NCBI GenBank assembly: GCA_030431095.1
Contig: JAUIJU010000007.1
Span: 1-64,000, forward strand
DNA length: 64,000 nt
Direction of reading: 5' to 3'
DNA from: Gammaproteobacteria bacterium
Lineage (GTDB): Bacteria; Pseudomonadota; Gammaproteobacteria; Xanthomonadales; SZUA-36
Part shown: one piece after another, positions 1-7,541 of the stretch
Layout of the letters: each line of letters begins with the position of its first letter
How positions within the stretch are numbered: position 1 is the stretch's first letter
The notes under the pieces: generated by a model
Told to the model about the DNA's origin: nothing
Database searches by the model: none
Seen by the model: the letters and a program-made list of their open reading frames with translations, nothing else
Program-made: the position numbers and the translations under genes

Positions 1-2588
1 TGCTGGTTCTCAAACGCGCCACCCCACTCGATCCAGTACCCCGGCGGCAAATCAAGCCGTGACTCGATCGCGGCGTTGGCGTCCTGTACGAACCCGTCGA
101 CATCCCTGCCGCGCACATCCATCTGGATGACGGCATAGCGCTGCAGCTGCTCACGGCGTACGAAAGAGTAACCTTCCGCCACCGTCACATCCGCCACGGC
201 GGACAGCGGCACGATGGCACCACCGCTGGTTTTGAGCGGAATACGCTGAATCGACTGCACCGATGCCTTGGATTCGTCGTCCAGGCGCGCCGTGATATCA
301 AAACGCCGCACGCCATCGATCAGGGTCGACACCGGCTCGTTACCGATTCCGGTACGCACCACGGACAGCACATCATCCGCATTCAGGCCGTAGCGAGCCA
401 GTTGGTCACGCCTGACCTGGATGCGGATTTGCGGCTTGCCGACATTCGCCTCCAGCGAGAGGTCGGCGACACCGCCAACGCCGGCGATGACGTCCTTGAC
501 CTGCGCACTCAAGCGATCCAGTTCCGCCAGGTCCTCACCGTAGATCTTGGCCGCAAGCGTGGCGCGTACGCCGGAAATCAGCTCCTCGACACGCATCTGG
601 ATCGGCTGGGTGAATGCCACGACGGCGGTCGGAACCACCACCTCAAGCTCTTCCTGCATGGCATCGGCCAATTCGCCAATGTCACGACCGCCAGTCCATT
701 CGTCCTGTGGCTTGAGCTCGGTGTAAATCTCCATGTAGTTGACGTCGGCGGTCTCGCCCTTCTCGGCGCGACCGATCATGGCAACCGTCGTTTCCACTTC
801 CTGGAACCCGGACAGCGCGTTTTCAATGTCCTTGGAAATCTTGATCGACTGGTCGAGAGAGGCCGAAGGAATCGAGGTCACGCGCCACATGATTGAGCCT
901 TCCTGCAGTTGCGGCATGAACTCCTTGCCGAGGAAAGGAAACAACGCCAGGCTGAAGACCAACAGGCCTACGGCGCTGCCGACGACAGCCTTCTTGTGGT
1001 TCAGCGACCAGGCCAACAGCGGCAGGTAACGCTTCTTGATCACGCGAACCAGCCAGGTGTCGCGCTCCTCCTTGGGTTTGAGGATTAGCGCGGCCAGCAC
1101 CGGAATCAGCGTCAGCGTCAATACCAGGGAACCCGCCATCGCGTAACTGATATTGAACGCCATCGGCTTGAACAGCTTGCCTTCGAGGCCTTCCAGTGCG
1201 AACAGCGGCAGGAACACGACGATGATGATCATGATGGCGAATGCAATCGGGCTGGCCACTTCCTGCGCGGCCGCAAGTACGGCGGCGCTGCGGTTGACAG
1301 GCTCACCCGACGCCTTGCGCTCAGCCATGATACGAAAGGCGTTCTCCACCATCACCACGGCGCCATCGACCATCATGCCGATGCCGACAGCCAGCCCCGC
1401 AAGCGACATCAGGTTCGCTGACAATCCCGCCTGGGCCATGAAGATGAACGCGATCAACATCGCCAGCGGCAAGGCCGTAATAACCACCACCGCCGAACGG
1501 AATTCGCCCAGGAAAAGGAACAGCACGATGGCGACCAGGATCGACCCTTCTATAAGGGCCCTGACCGCCGTACCGACGGCTTCGTCAACCAGGTCGGTGC
1601 GCTCATAAACCGGCCGCAAGGTAACGCCGTCGGGCAACGACTCGTTGACGATATCGACCTTGTCCTTCACCGCGTCGACCACGTTCGCTGCATTTTCCCC
1701 GATGCGGGAAAGCGCCATGCCGAGCACGACCTCCTTGCCGTCACGCGTGACTGCCCCGAAACGCAATGCGCCATCCTGCCTGATCTGGGCAATATCGCGC
1801 AGGTAGACCGGCGTGCCGTCTTCAACCTTGATGACCATGTCGCCAATGTCCTGTTCACTGGCGACCAGTCCGAGGCCACGCACCAGGTACTGTTCGGCGC
1901 CGAGGTTCACGTATTGCCCACCCACCTGGCGATTGTTGGCGGCAATCACCTCCATGACTTCGGTAAAGGTCAGGTCATATTTGACCAGGCTTAACGGGTC
2001 CATTACGACCTGGTACTGGCGCTCCTGCCCGCCCCAGGACATGACGTCATCCACACCGGGCGCAGTGCGCAGAATCAGGCGCACACTCCAGTCCTGCAGG
2101 GTGCGCAAGTCCATGTCGGTGATATCACTGTTCAGCTTTTCATCGGCCCGCTCCAGGGTGTACCAGAACACCTGTCCAAGACCCGAAGTATTCGGCCCCA
2201 TCTCCGGTGTCCCGTAACCTTCCGGGATACGATCACCGACTTCCTGCAGGCGCTCCATGACCAGGCGACGGGCAAAGTAGATGTCCATGTCGTCTTCGAA
2301 GTAAACGGCAACGTATGACAGGCCGAAAAGACTGACGGACCTTATCTGCTGCACTCCGGGCAGGCCCGCCAGGCCGGACTCGATCGGGAAAGTCAGTAAC
2401 TGCTCGACATCCTCGGCGGCCAGACCGGGCGATTCGGTGTAGATGTTCACCTGGGTCGGGGTCACGTCCGGGAAGGCGTCGATCGGCACCGTCACGACGG
2501 CGCGCCAACCCAAAAAGGCCACGACGCCGAAGACAATCAGCACCAGGAATTTGTAGCGAAGCGAGGCTTCAACGAGTTTCTCAAGCAT
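1..2588 (-). CDS. czcA: CzcA/CusA-type heavy-metal RND efflux pump, C-terminus cut by window edge
   Basis: Inner-membrane proton/metal antiporter of the HME-RND family, the pump of a tripartite czcCBA-type system. The reading frame on the minus strand opens at an ATG at 2588 and stays open to position 1, giving about 862 residues of a family usually 1020-1070 long, so the C-terminal part is missing. It begins MLEKLVEASLRYKFLVLIVF (first membrane segment). A periplasmic loop with DAFPDVTPTQVNIYTESPGL follows, and the TM4 region carries VGIGMMVDGAVVMVEN, the family signature with the proton-relay Asp. The DG in this motif resembles divalent-cation members more than the Cu/Ag CusA type, but the ion is inferred. 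The gene starts 9 bp downstream of czcB. Confidence 0.95.
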   Translation of the reverse strand, partial: MLEKLVEASLRYKFLVLIVFGVVAFLGWRAVVTVPIDAFPDVTPTQVNIYTESPGLAAEDVEQLLTFPIESGLAGLPGVQQIRSVSLFGLSYVAVYFEDDMDIYFARRLVMERLQEVGDRIPEGYGTPEMGPNTSGLGQVFWYTLERADEKLNSDITDMDLRTLQDWSVRLILRTAPGVDDVMSWGGQERQYQVVMDPLSLVKYDLTFTEVMEVIAANNRQVGGQYVNLGAEQYLVRGLGLVASEQDIGDMVIKVEDGTPVYLRDIAQIRQDGALRFGAVTRDGKEVVLGMALSRIGENAANVVDAVKDKVDIVNESLPDGVTLRPVYERTDLVDEAVGTAVRALIEGSILVAIVLFLFLGEFRSAVVVITALPLAMLIAFIFMAQAGLSANLMSLAGLAVGIGMMVDGAVVMVENAFRIMAERKASGEPVNRSAAVLAAAQEVASPIAFAIMIIIVVFLPLFALEGLEGKLFKPMAFNISYAMAGSLVLTLTLIPVLAALILKPKEERDTWLVRVIKKRYLPLLAWSLNHKKAVVGSAVGLLVFSLALFPFLGKEFMPQLQEGSIMWRVTSIPSASLDQSIKISKDIENALSGFQEVETTVAMIGRAEKGETADVNYMEIYTELKPQDEWTGGRDIGELADAMQEELEVVVPTAVVAFTQPIQMRVEELISGVRATLAAKIYGEDLAELDRLSAQVKDVIAGVGGVADLSLEANVGKPQIRIQVRRDQLARYGLNADDVLSVVRTGIGNEPVSTLIDGVRRFDITARLDDESKASVQSIQRIPLKTSGGAIVPLSAVADVTVAEGYSFVRREQLQRYAVIQMDVRGRDVDGFVQDANAAIESRLDLPPGYWIEWGGAFENQ

Positions 2589-2597
2589 CGGAATCCC

Positions 2598-3719
2598 CTA
2601 GTGTGCGTGGCCTTCGCCGAGCGAAGACTTCAGTAACAGTGATTTGAGATGAAATACGCCATCGACCGCGATCTCATCGCCTTCACCCAGTCCCGCCAGG
2701 ACCACGGTCCAGTCGCCCACGGTCGGGCCGGTTTCGATTTTTCCCGCATGAAACTCGTGGCCGTTCTCCAGCCTGAAAACTGCAGGAGACCCTTCAATCA
2801 TCGTTATCGCGGCACTGGGTACGGCGAGCACTGGCGCGCGTGTAGCGGTCACAATTTCGACTTGCACGAACTGACCAGGGTGAAGTTGATCACCGATGTT
2901 TTCGACCTCGACGCGCAATCCTTGTGTACGCGTTGTCTCGTCCAGGCTGTGATGGCGCTGTACGACGGTTCCCTCAAGCCAGTTGGTGCCGTCAAGGCTC
3001 ACCCGTGCAGTTGCGCCGTCATCAATATCGGACACTCCGCCGGGTGTCGTTTGCGCTTCCACCCACATCACCGACTCATCCGTGATGTCGACCAGCACCC
3101 GGCCGGGTTCTATCAACTCGCCGACGATGAAGTCGTCCTGCAACACGGTACCTGCCTGCGGCGCCAACATATCGAACGCCCCGGTGGCTTTGCCGGGATC
3201 ACCGGATTGGGCCAGTGCCGCCGCCTGTGATTCAGTCATGCCGTAGGCGATGACCTTCGCAAGGGCCTGCTGTTGTGCAACCTGGGCTTCGGTATAGCGG
3301 CGTTCAGAGACTGTTTGGCGCCCCAGGCTTTTTACTCGCTGCCATTCGTAATCTGCTACAACCAGCATGCCCTGCGCTTCGGCCATCTCAACGCTTGAGA
3401 GCGTCACCAACACCTGGCCTTCCTCGACCCGTTCGCCAAGCGTGACGTGTCTCGCGACCACCTGCGCCGTGATGCGCGGTGTGACGCGTGAGGAACGGTA
3501 GGCATTGATAACGACCTCGCCGGGTACGCGAATGGTTTCGCTCAATGAGCGGCGGCCCACCCTGGCCGGCACGATGCCGGCGCCGCGCTGCTCTTCGGCG
3601 CTGAGTTCAACGGCACCACCACCCTCCTCGTCATGTTCGTCGTGGTCAGTTTCCTGCGCGTACACGTTGACAGGCAGCGCTAAGTACAAGCACACCGCCC
3701 AAAGTTTCAGAGTATTCAT
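2598..3719 (-). CDS. czcB: RND efflux periplasmic adaptor (membrane fusion protein)
   Basis: Periplasmic adaptor linking the CzcA pump to the outer-membrane channel. I place the start at the ATG at 3719 because GGAGAG sits 7 nt upstream and the product then begins with a clean signal peptide (MNTLKLWAVCLYLALPVNVYA); an ATG at 3755 in the same frame would add 12 residues with no such features. The mature N-terminus is metal-ligand rich (DHDEHDEE) and the C-terminus ends GEGHAH, typical of CzcB-like adaptors. The barrel-sandwich/lipoyl part is visible around VTPRITAQVVARHVTLGERV and the matching second half near FDMLAPQAGTVL. It lies between czcC and czcA on the same strand. Confidence 0.93.
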   Translation of the reverse strand: MNTLKLWAVCLYLALPVNVYAQETDHDEHDEEGGGAVELSAEEQRGAGIVPARVGRRSLSETIRVPGEVVINAYRSSRVTPRITAQVVARHVTLGERVEEGQVLVTLSSVEMAEAQGMLVVADYEWQRVKSLGRQTVSERRYTEAQVAQQQALAKVIAYGMTESQAAALAQSGDPGKATGAFDMLAPQAGTVLQDDFIVGELIEPGRVLVDITDESVMWVEAQTTPGGVSDIDDGATARVSLDGTNWLEGTVVQRHHSLDETTRTQGLRVEVENIGDQLHPGQFVQVEIVTATRAPVLAVPSAAITMIEGSPAVFRLENGHEFHAGKIETGPTVGDWTVVLAGLGEGDEIAVDGVFHLKSLLLKSSLGEGHAH

Positions 3720-3751
3720 CGGATTGCTCTCCATCATCAGTCGGGGGGTGT

Positions 3752-5017
3752 TCATTGTTCGAAGCCTCTGCCCAGCCAGGTGTCAACCTGCCCCGAGGCC
3801 CGCAGCCATTCGAACCAGGCGCGCCACAGCGTTTCACGCAGATCGAGCGCATGTTCCTGGACATTGAGTGTGGCGGTCAGTTGAACCAGGTAGTCCGTGG
3901 TGCTCAACTCGCCAGCTTCCCACAACCGCTGCAGCTGCTCAGTCTGTCGCGCCAGGCTGGCCTTGCCGGTCTCCTGCCAGGCTTCCCAGGCGCCCTGCGA
4001 GAGCTCATAGCGCTCGGCGGCGCTGGTTAGCCGGGCATAGGCGCGTCGCATGACGTCATCGGCCATTTGTTCGGCCTGGTTGCGCTGCGACAGGGCGGCG
4101 CTCACCTCGTTGCTGAAGTTGTTACGGATGTACAGGGGGATGCTCAGGTTGAGGCCAATCAGGGTCTCGCCATCTTCGTCGCCGCCGGCAACACTCAGGG
4201 TTGGGTCCGGCCGTTGTTCACGGCGTCGCAGTTCGGCCAGCGCAGCGGCAGAATCGACCCTCCGCTGCGCCGTTTGCACCTCCGGCAACTCAAGCACAAG
4301 GGTTTCCGGGTTGGCGGCGCTTTCAGGCAACGACGGCAATGCGCCGGGTAGCGTTGGCCACTGGTCGCTGGCAGATGACCGGGGCGTCAGATTGCGAACC
4401 GCCTGTCGCGCCTCGGCAAGCTCTGCAGCTGCAGTGGCGCTTTGAATACGCGCATCCGTTGCCGTCAGGCGAGCCAGGTCAAACTCCACCTGGGCAAGAT
4501 CGCCCGCGTCGTACCGGCGTTGAGCCAGGTTGACGAAGCGGTCCATCAGCGCCTCGCGCGACCGTGCCAGTTCAGTACGCTCCTGGCCGGTCTGGTGCTG
4601 TGCGAGCCCGTCCAGCAACTCAACGGTGACCGCCCACCGCACTCCGAGGTATTCCGCCTCGACGACCAGGCGATCGGATTCGGCCACGTCGGTGCGGGCT
4701 TCCCGCTTGCCGCCCCAGTCGAACGTCTGGCTAATGCCGAGCGCCCGTGTCCTGTCGGCGGCATTCTCGGCCTCGAAACTCAGCTCGGGGTTGTACAGCG
4801 GACGCGAGGCCGCATCCCGGTATGCCCCGCTCGCTTCGAGCGCGGACCGGGCGGCCTGTACCCGTGGGTTGGCATCGACCACGGACTGGACAAAGTGAAT
4901 GAGCGCCGGATCTGCGCTCACAGCGTTGAGTGTGGTGGTTTCAGCCGCGCTGGCCGTCCACGGAACAATTAACAGGGCACCCAGTACCAGGGCGCGCCCA
5001 CGTTGGCATATATGCAT
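3752..5017 (-). CDS. czcC: TolC-family outer-membrane efflux channel of the Czc system
   Basis: Outer-membrane factor (OEP family), 421 residues, the usual CzcC length. The N-terminus MHICQRGRALVLGALLIVPWTASA is a signal peptide. The body shows the two repeated long-helix halves typical of TolC proteins, for example NPELSFEAENAADRTRALGISQTFDWGG and the later NLSIPLYIRNNFSNEV beta-segment motifs, with Ala/Leu/Gln-rich coiled-coil stretches between. It is the first gene of the czcCBA transcript and its stop lies 32 bp from the czcB start. The metal ion cannot be read from this subunit. Confidence 0.92.
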   Translation of the reverse strand: MHICQRGRALVLGALLIVPWTASAAETTTLNAVSADPALIHFVQSVVDANPRVQAARSALEASGAYRDAASRPLYNPELSFEAENAADRTRALGISQTFDWGGKREARTDVAESDRLVVEAEYLGVRWAVTVELLDGLAQHQTGQERTELARSREALMDRFVNLAQRRYDAGDLAQVEFDLARLTATDARIQSATAAAELAEARQAVRNLTPRSSASDQWPTLPGALPSLPESAANPETLVLELPEVQTAQRRVDSAAALAELRRREQRPDPTLSVAGGDEDGETLIGLNLSIPLYIRNNFSNEVSAALSQRNQAEQMADDVMRRAYARLTSAAERYELSQGAWEAWQETGKASLARQTEQLQRLWEAGELSTTDYLVQLTATLNVQEHALDLRETLWRAWFEWLRASGQVDTWLGRGFEQ

Positions 5018-5095
5018 AAATCATCTTCCGGATACAGTCGATCGGCGCGCGCGCCAGCTAAGCGCCGGCGTGCGCGGTCCTAATTTGGAAAATGA

Positions 5096-5425
5096 TTAAG
5101 CGTTCGGGGGTGGTGTTGGTGGTGCTTGCGCGAAATTCTGGTAGTGCTGCGCGCGACCCGGCGCATGGCCGCTGGCAGCGAACGCGATGCTGCTCGCCGC
5201 CGCCCGGGTACTGATACCGGCAGTATGCCCGTGACAGCAGTGCTCACAGTTCTCGCTATCCGGCTCTGGATCGCCATCGGGATCAGCCGGTGAGTCGTGC
5301 ATCACTTCACTGTGATGGCTGCCGTCCGGGTCGATGGGATGCCCATCATTCGCCATATCAGCCGAACTCTCGAAGCCCAGGACGAGCATGGAGAGCACGA
5401 GGATTTGGCAGACGAATAATTTCAT
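5096..5425 (-). CDS. Small Cys/His-rich exported protein ahead of czcCBA
   Basis: 109 residues from an ATG at 5425: hydrophobic signal segment (MKLFVCQILVLSMLVLGFES), then an acidic His-rich stretch and the cluster CEHCCHGH at residues about 56-63, ending in a proline tail (APPTPPPNA). It sits 78 bp upstream of czcC in the same direction. This matches the position and general look of the small CzcI/CopL-like proteins found at the head of metal-efflux operons, which are thought to bind metal or modulate expression. The assignment rests on context and composition; no enzyme domain is visible. Confidence 0.7.
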   Translation of the reverse strand: MKLFVCQILVLSMLVLGFESSADMANDGHPIDPDGSHHSEVMHDSPADPDGDPEPDSENCEHCCHGHTAGISTRAAASSIAFAASGHAPGRAQHYQNFAQAPPTPPPNA

Positions 5426-5534
5426 GGCGGGCAAAGTATGCCTGATCCAGACAGCAGATGTGAAACCCATGGACAATCCAGGGTCAGGTGAGTTCCGCAA
5501 TTTCGAAGTGCGGGCATTTCTTGCGGCGACCGGG

Positions 5535-5861
5535 TCAACCGGATCGGGTTCGGTCGATGGCCTCCACAATCTCCCGCGTTGTCGGCACTCCGCCATCGCT
5601 GGCATATAGCCGGCAACTACACGCGCAGCCACGCTCCGCACCAATGATGTCCTCACCGTTGATGAGAATCGTCGGTGAACCCCAGCGCTTGATGTCATCC
5701 GGCGTATCGGGGGCCATCAGGTTCACTTCCTCGAAGTGCGCCTGGATACCCGGTTCGATTCGTTCAATGGCGGCGAGTACGTTGTCCCGGGCTTTTGGCG
5801 CCAAAGGGCAGCCATCGAAATAGAGGAATGAGACGGTAAGATCTGGCGTCATTACGGTCAT
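5535..5861 (-). CDS. Thioredoxin-fold protein of the mer cluster (YFDGCP family)
   Basis: 108 residues; its ATG follows the merP stop codon directly (TGA then ATG), so translation is probably coupled. It begins with a beta strand and the motif LYFDGCPLAPKARDNV, followed by GSPTILINGEDIIGA and a C-terminal CSCRLYASDGGVPTTREIVEAI. That pattern (FxGCP, GSPTIxxxGxD, CRxY...G.P) is that of a small thioredoxin-like family sometimes annotated as DF-family (seleno)protein or alkylmercury-lyase-associated. Here the motif keeps a single Cys followed by Pro rather than CxxC. A thiol role in handling Hg(II) delivered by MerP/MerT is inference from location. Confidence 0.75.
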   Translation of the reverse strand: MTVMTPDLTVSFLYFDGCPLAPKARDNVLAAIERIEPGIQAHFEEVNLMAPDTPDDIKRWGSPTILINGEDIIGAERGCACSCRLYASDGGVPTTREIVEAIDRTRSG

Positions 5862-6197
5862 TCAATCTAGCAAGGAAGTTGGAAAGCCGACATTCGTCGA
5901 TGCGGCACTGATTTCATCAGCGCTGACAATGGCAGGGTTGTACTCCACATTGGCGGATTCTGATTCAAGGTCCACCTTGACGGAAATCACACCATCCAGC
6001 TTGTTCATTGCCTCTTTGACGGTAATGGGACACGTCGCGCACGTCATATTTTCGACCGCGAACGCCTGGGTGGTTGTCGCAGCGTCTGGCACCTTATTGT
6101 CCTGCCCTGCGTTAACGGTGCTGAAAAGCAACATGCTGGCAGCCAACAGGGCCATTGCTATCCCGGTGAATAAAGAATATCTGCGAAAAATGTTCAT
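5862..6197 (-). CDS. merP: Periplasmic mercuric-ion binding protein MerP
   Basis: 111 residues from the ATG at 6197, chosen because AGGAGA lies 5 nt upstream; an earlier in-frame start would prepend merT-overlapping sequence. It has an N-terminal signal segment (MNIFRRYSLFTGIAMALLAASMLLFSTVNA) and an HMA domain with the Hg-binding motif MTCATCPITVKEAM, then GVISVKVDLESESANVEYNPAIVSADEI. The two cysteines that chelate Hg(II) are present. It would scavenge Hg(II) in the periplasm and pass it to MerT, encoded 8 bp upstream on the same strand. Confidence 0.95.
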   Translation of the reverse strand: MNIFRRYSLFTGIAMALLAASMLLFSTVNAGQDNKVPDAATTTQAFAVENMTCATCPITVKEAMNKLDGVISVKVDLESESANVEYNPAIVSADEISAASTNVGFPTSLLD

Positions 6198-6205
6198 GAC
6201 TTCTC

Positions 6206-6556
6206 CTAGTAAAAATACGGCGCCCAAATATTGACCGTCAGTGAAATGATTACCAGGCAGGCTGCAGCCCAAAGTGTAATCTTCACCAGTCGATCCCGTA
6301 CCGGCGTGCGGCATTCTTCCTCACATTCATCAGTCGCCTTCCCGTAGACCAACCAGAATCCTGTGACCAGGAAACCACCGGTCAACAAGGCAATAAGGTA
6401 CTTGTAGGGCTCAAGCACCTTGAGGCTTCCGATCCACGCGCCTGAAATTCCGAGCGAAACGAGCACCAGAGGCAAAACGCAACAGCTCGAAGCAAGCAGT
6501 GCTCCCGCCACACTTGCAAACGCCGTGGCCTGCCTGGATTGTTTCGATCTATCCAT
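6206..6556 (-). CDS. merT: Mercuric transport protein MerT
   Basis: 116 residues, exactly the usual MerT length, from the ATG at 6556 with GGAGAG 7 nt upstream. Three membrane segments are visible (about residues 11-37, 45-71 and 91-111). The first carries the vicinal pair C25-C26 in SSCCVLPL; a second pair, C78 and C82 in ECEEEC, lies in the cytoplasmic loop between TM2 and TM3. These are the cysteines that relay Hg(II) inward in characterised MerT. It is the first gene of merT-merP-thioredoxin-like. No mercuric reductase gene follows in this window. Confidence 0.95.
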   Translation of the reverse strand: MDRSKQSRQATAFASVAGALLASSCCVLPLVLVSLGISGAWIGSLKVLEPYKYLIALLTGGFLVTGFWLVYGKATDECEEECRTPVRDRLVKITLWAAACLVIISLTVNIWAPYFY

Positions 6557-6625
6557 CAATGCGCTCTCCAGTTTCAGCGGCTGGATGACTAACTGATTTG
6601 TTGCCAAACCCGTCACAGGTCGATA

Positions 6626-6656
6626 AGTTTAATACCTGTAGCAACTACAGGTTCAA
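6626..6656 (-). promoter_or_regulatory. MerR-type operator-promoter for merTP
   Basis: On the minus strand a -35 TTGAAC (6651-6656) and a -10 TAAACT (6626-6631) are separated by 19 bp. The spacer is almost filled by the perfect dyad ACCTGTAG-CAA-CTACAGGT (6634-6652). An over-long 19-bp spacer with a central dyad is the diagnostic layout for promoters that MerR-family activators untwist on metal binding. merT starts 70 bp downstream and merR starts on the other side, so the site probably also represses merR. Confidence 0.88.
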
Positions 6657-6671
6657 GACACCATTTCCACC

Positions 6672-7076
6672 ATGATCATTGAAACAATAACGCGCGGAAA
6701 ATTGGCAAGCATGACCGGAGTCAATCCCGAGACAATCCGCTACTACGAAACCCAGGGACTGATGCCCGCTCCACCCCGGTCAGGTGGCGGCCACAGACTC
6801 TATGGCCAGTCGCATGTAAAGCGTCTTTCATTTATCCGCAGATGCCGTGAACTGGGCTTCAACCTGGATGAAATTCGCGGCCTGCTGGAACTGGTAGATG
6901 GCGGAGCCTATACCTGCAGCGAGGTCCTGGACCAGACAAGGGACCATATTGCCGATATACGATCGAAGATTCGCGATCTGCGGAAGATGGAACGATCGCT
7001 ATTGGATATGGCCAGCCAGTGTTCAGGCAAGGATGTACCGGACTGCCCGATCGTCGAAAAACTATGGAATGCCTAG
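6672..7076 (+). CDS. merR: Hg(II)-responsive transcriptional regulator MerR
   Basis: 134 residues. The N-terminal winged helix-turn-helix (LASMTGVNPETIRYYETQGL) and Arg/Tyr wing (GGGHRLYGQSHVKRLSFIRRCRELGF) are typical of MerR proteins. A dimerisation coiled coil follows. Cysteines at 82, 117 and 125 match the three Hg(II) ligands of Tn501 MerR (82, 117, 126), which favours mercury over zinc, lead or cadmium sensing. It is divergent from merT across a 115-bp gap that holds the dyad operator. Confidence 0.93.
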   Translation: MIIETITRGKLASMTGVNPETIRYYETQGLMPAPPRSGGGHRLYGQSHVKRLSFIRRCRELGFNLDEIRGLLELVDGGAYTCSEVLDQTRDHIADIRSKIRDLRKMERSLLDMASQCSGKDVPDCPIVEKLWNA

Positions 7077-7080
7077 GAAG

Positions 7081-7098
7081 AGTGGTGAGCACGGCTGG
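7081..7098. repeat. Imperfect copy of the tRNA-Val 3' end (candidate att site)
   Basis: AGTGGTGAGCACGGCTGG here matches AGTGGTGGGCACGACTGG at 9399-9416 at 16 of 18 positions. The second copy covers the tRNA-Val CCA end, discriminator base and acceptor stem. The copy starts 5 bp after the merR stop. Duplicated tRNA 3' ends flank elements inserted by tyrosine recombinases, so 7081 and 9416 could be the ends of a 2.3-kb insertion. Attachment function is inference. Confidence 0.55.
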
Positions 7099-7168
7099 CA
7101 AACGGTTCAGTTTTCGAATGCCCATAGTATCAATGCCTGGGTTAATGATCCGTTCCACTACCACTAAT

Positions 7169-7205
7169 GGGCAGATTCCGGCTGTATCACGACTCTAATC
7201 TGCCC
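7169..7205. repeat. 9-bp inverted repeat between merR and the excisionase-like gene
   Basis: Perfect arms GGGCAGATT (7169-7177) and AATCTGCCC (7197-7205) flank a 19-nt loop. There is no T run next to it, so it is not a canonical intrinsic terminator. It could be a protein-binding dyad for the helix-turn-helix protein encoded just downstream. Nothing else is recognisable between 7099 and 7280. Confidence 0.4.
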
Positions 7206-7280
7206 TCAACCAGACCACAGTTTGCAGCATTGTGTGCTTAACGACTGCTTGGGCAGTTTAAAGCTGCAATGAGGTAAGTG

Positions 7281-7487
7281 ATGCACAACGTCGATACAGA
7301 CCAGTGGAGACAAGCTTTAACCGTCAATGAACTCAGCCAACGCTGGGGTTGCCATCCGATAACAATCAGACGACTGATTTCTGGCGGTAATCTTCCCGCA
7401 TTTCGAGTTGGCCGTGAATGGCGCATAAGGGCTAAGGAAGTCGAACGGCACGAGAGTGCCAACAAACCCTTTCACGGTGGCGGCTGA
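7281..7487 (+). CDS. Excisionase-type helix-turn-helix DNA-binding protein
   Basis: 68 residues. I use the ATG at 7281, which has GAGG 6 nt upstream, rather than the GTG one codon earlier. The core LTVNELSQRWGCHPITIRRLISGGNLPAFRVGREWRIRAKEVE is the HTH_17/excisionase fold: MerR-like helix-turn-helix followed by the GREWRI wing. Such proteins act as recombination directionality factors or small regulators in phages and genomic islands. No integrase gene is present nearby, so regulation is as likely as excision. Confidence 0.8.
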   Translation: MHNVDTDQWRQALTVNELSQRWGCHPITIRRLISGGNLPAFRVGREWRIRAKEVERHESANKPFHGGG

Positions 7488-7541
7488 CCTAGAGCTCGCG
7501 CTTTACTGGGCGAACGAGTACGCGTAGACAACGGCATTCAG

